A DNA stretch of 64,000 nucleotides from the NCBI GenBank assembly GCA_048270425.1, contig JBLWSY010000018.1, forward strand, positions 28,931 to 92,930, given 5' to 3'. The translations under genes and the position numbers were made by a program. The stretch comes from Oceanospirillum sp048270425. Lineage in GTDB: Bacteria; Pseudomonadota; Gammaproteobacteria; Pseudomonadales; Halomonadaceae. Numbering within the stretch: position 1 is the first letter of the stretch; each line of letters begins with the position of its first letter. The notes beneath the pieces are model-generated. The model worked only from the letters and a program-made list of their open reading frames with translations, was not told the DNA's origin and ran no database searches. Below, one piece after another: positions 63,964 to 64,000 of this stretch.

Positions 63964-64000
63964 TGAAAGCCCGCTACCGCATGGTGTCGGGCTTTTTTTA
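63964..64000 (+). terminator. Terminator of serB
   Basis: AAAGCCCG and CGGGCTTT form a stem with partial inner pairing and a T run, 33 bp after the serB stop, at the window edge. Confidence 0.85.

Overview
The window looks like chromosomal DNA of a marine-type gammaproteobacterium, probably of the Oceanospirillales or a neighbour. That placement is inferred from gene content and order (an oadAB sodium pump, nadC next to ampD-ampE, mtnBDC, an RfaH-type NusG paralogue, serB with N-terminal ACT domains). No rRNA or other decisive taxonomic marker is present. GC content is intermediate in the core genes and visibly lower in the O-antigen-type genes from about 22.1 kb.

Region 1 (1-17.4 kb) is mostly core genome: the end of an oxaloacetate decarboxylase operon (oadA partial, oadB), an HD-GYP protein, a coupled three-gene cassette encoding a ZorA/ZorB-like proton channel pair plus an unknown Cys-rich protein, an OsmC-family protein, a CAU-anticodon tRNA, rfaH, a cold-shock gene, trmO, methionine-salvage genes mtnBDC, a DUF523 gene, a LysE/RhtB exporter, nadC, ampD-ampE, and a broken metallo-beta-lactamase/beta-CASP gene.

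Region 2 (17.4-44.7 kb) is a Wzx/Wzy-type polysaccharide locus. Its leader carries a perfect ops element (17992-18003), the recruitment site for RfaH, and an rfaH gene lies 9.4 kb upstream. wbpA-, wbpB-, wbpD- and wbpE-like genes should make a UDP-2,3-diacetamido-uronic acid. Then come an acyltransferase stub at a composition breakpoint, wzx, two asparagine-synthetase-like amidotransferases, a formyltransferase, a FemAB-like gene, a deacetylase-like gene, wzy, glycosyltransferases, a PIG-L deacetylase and an LpxD-like acyltransferase. A bacillosamine-type set follows (pglC-, pglD-, pglE- and pglF-like) with a MaoC hydratase inserted, then pgm and wzz. Two arrays of the same palindromic repeat, in opposite orientation, bracket wbpA-pgm.

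Region 3 (44.8-61.8 kb) is a second surface-polymer locus: an outer-membrane protein, a FecR-domain/barrel protein, a TagD-like cytidylyltransferase, an O-antigen-ligase-like protein, three licD paralogues and three TagB/TagF-like glycerophosphotransferases. It also holds a trio matching the Campylobacter capsule phosphoramidate pathway: a glutamine kinase fused to a degenerate nucleotidyltransferase domain, a gamma-glutamyl-CDP-amidate hydrolase and a phosphoglutamine cytidylyltransferase. hldE (LPS heptose) closes the region. Together these genes suggest a cell surface carrying phosphoglycerol-type and phosphoramidate-type decorations. This is the most interesting part of the window.

Region 4 (61.8-64 kb) returns to core genes, mscS and serB.
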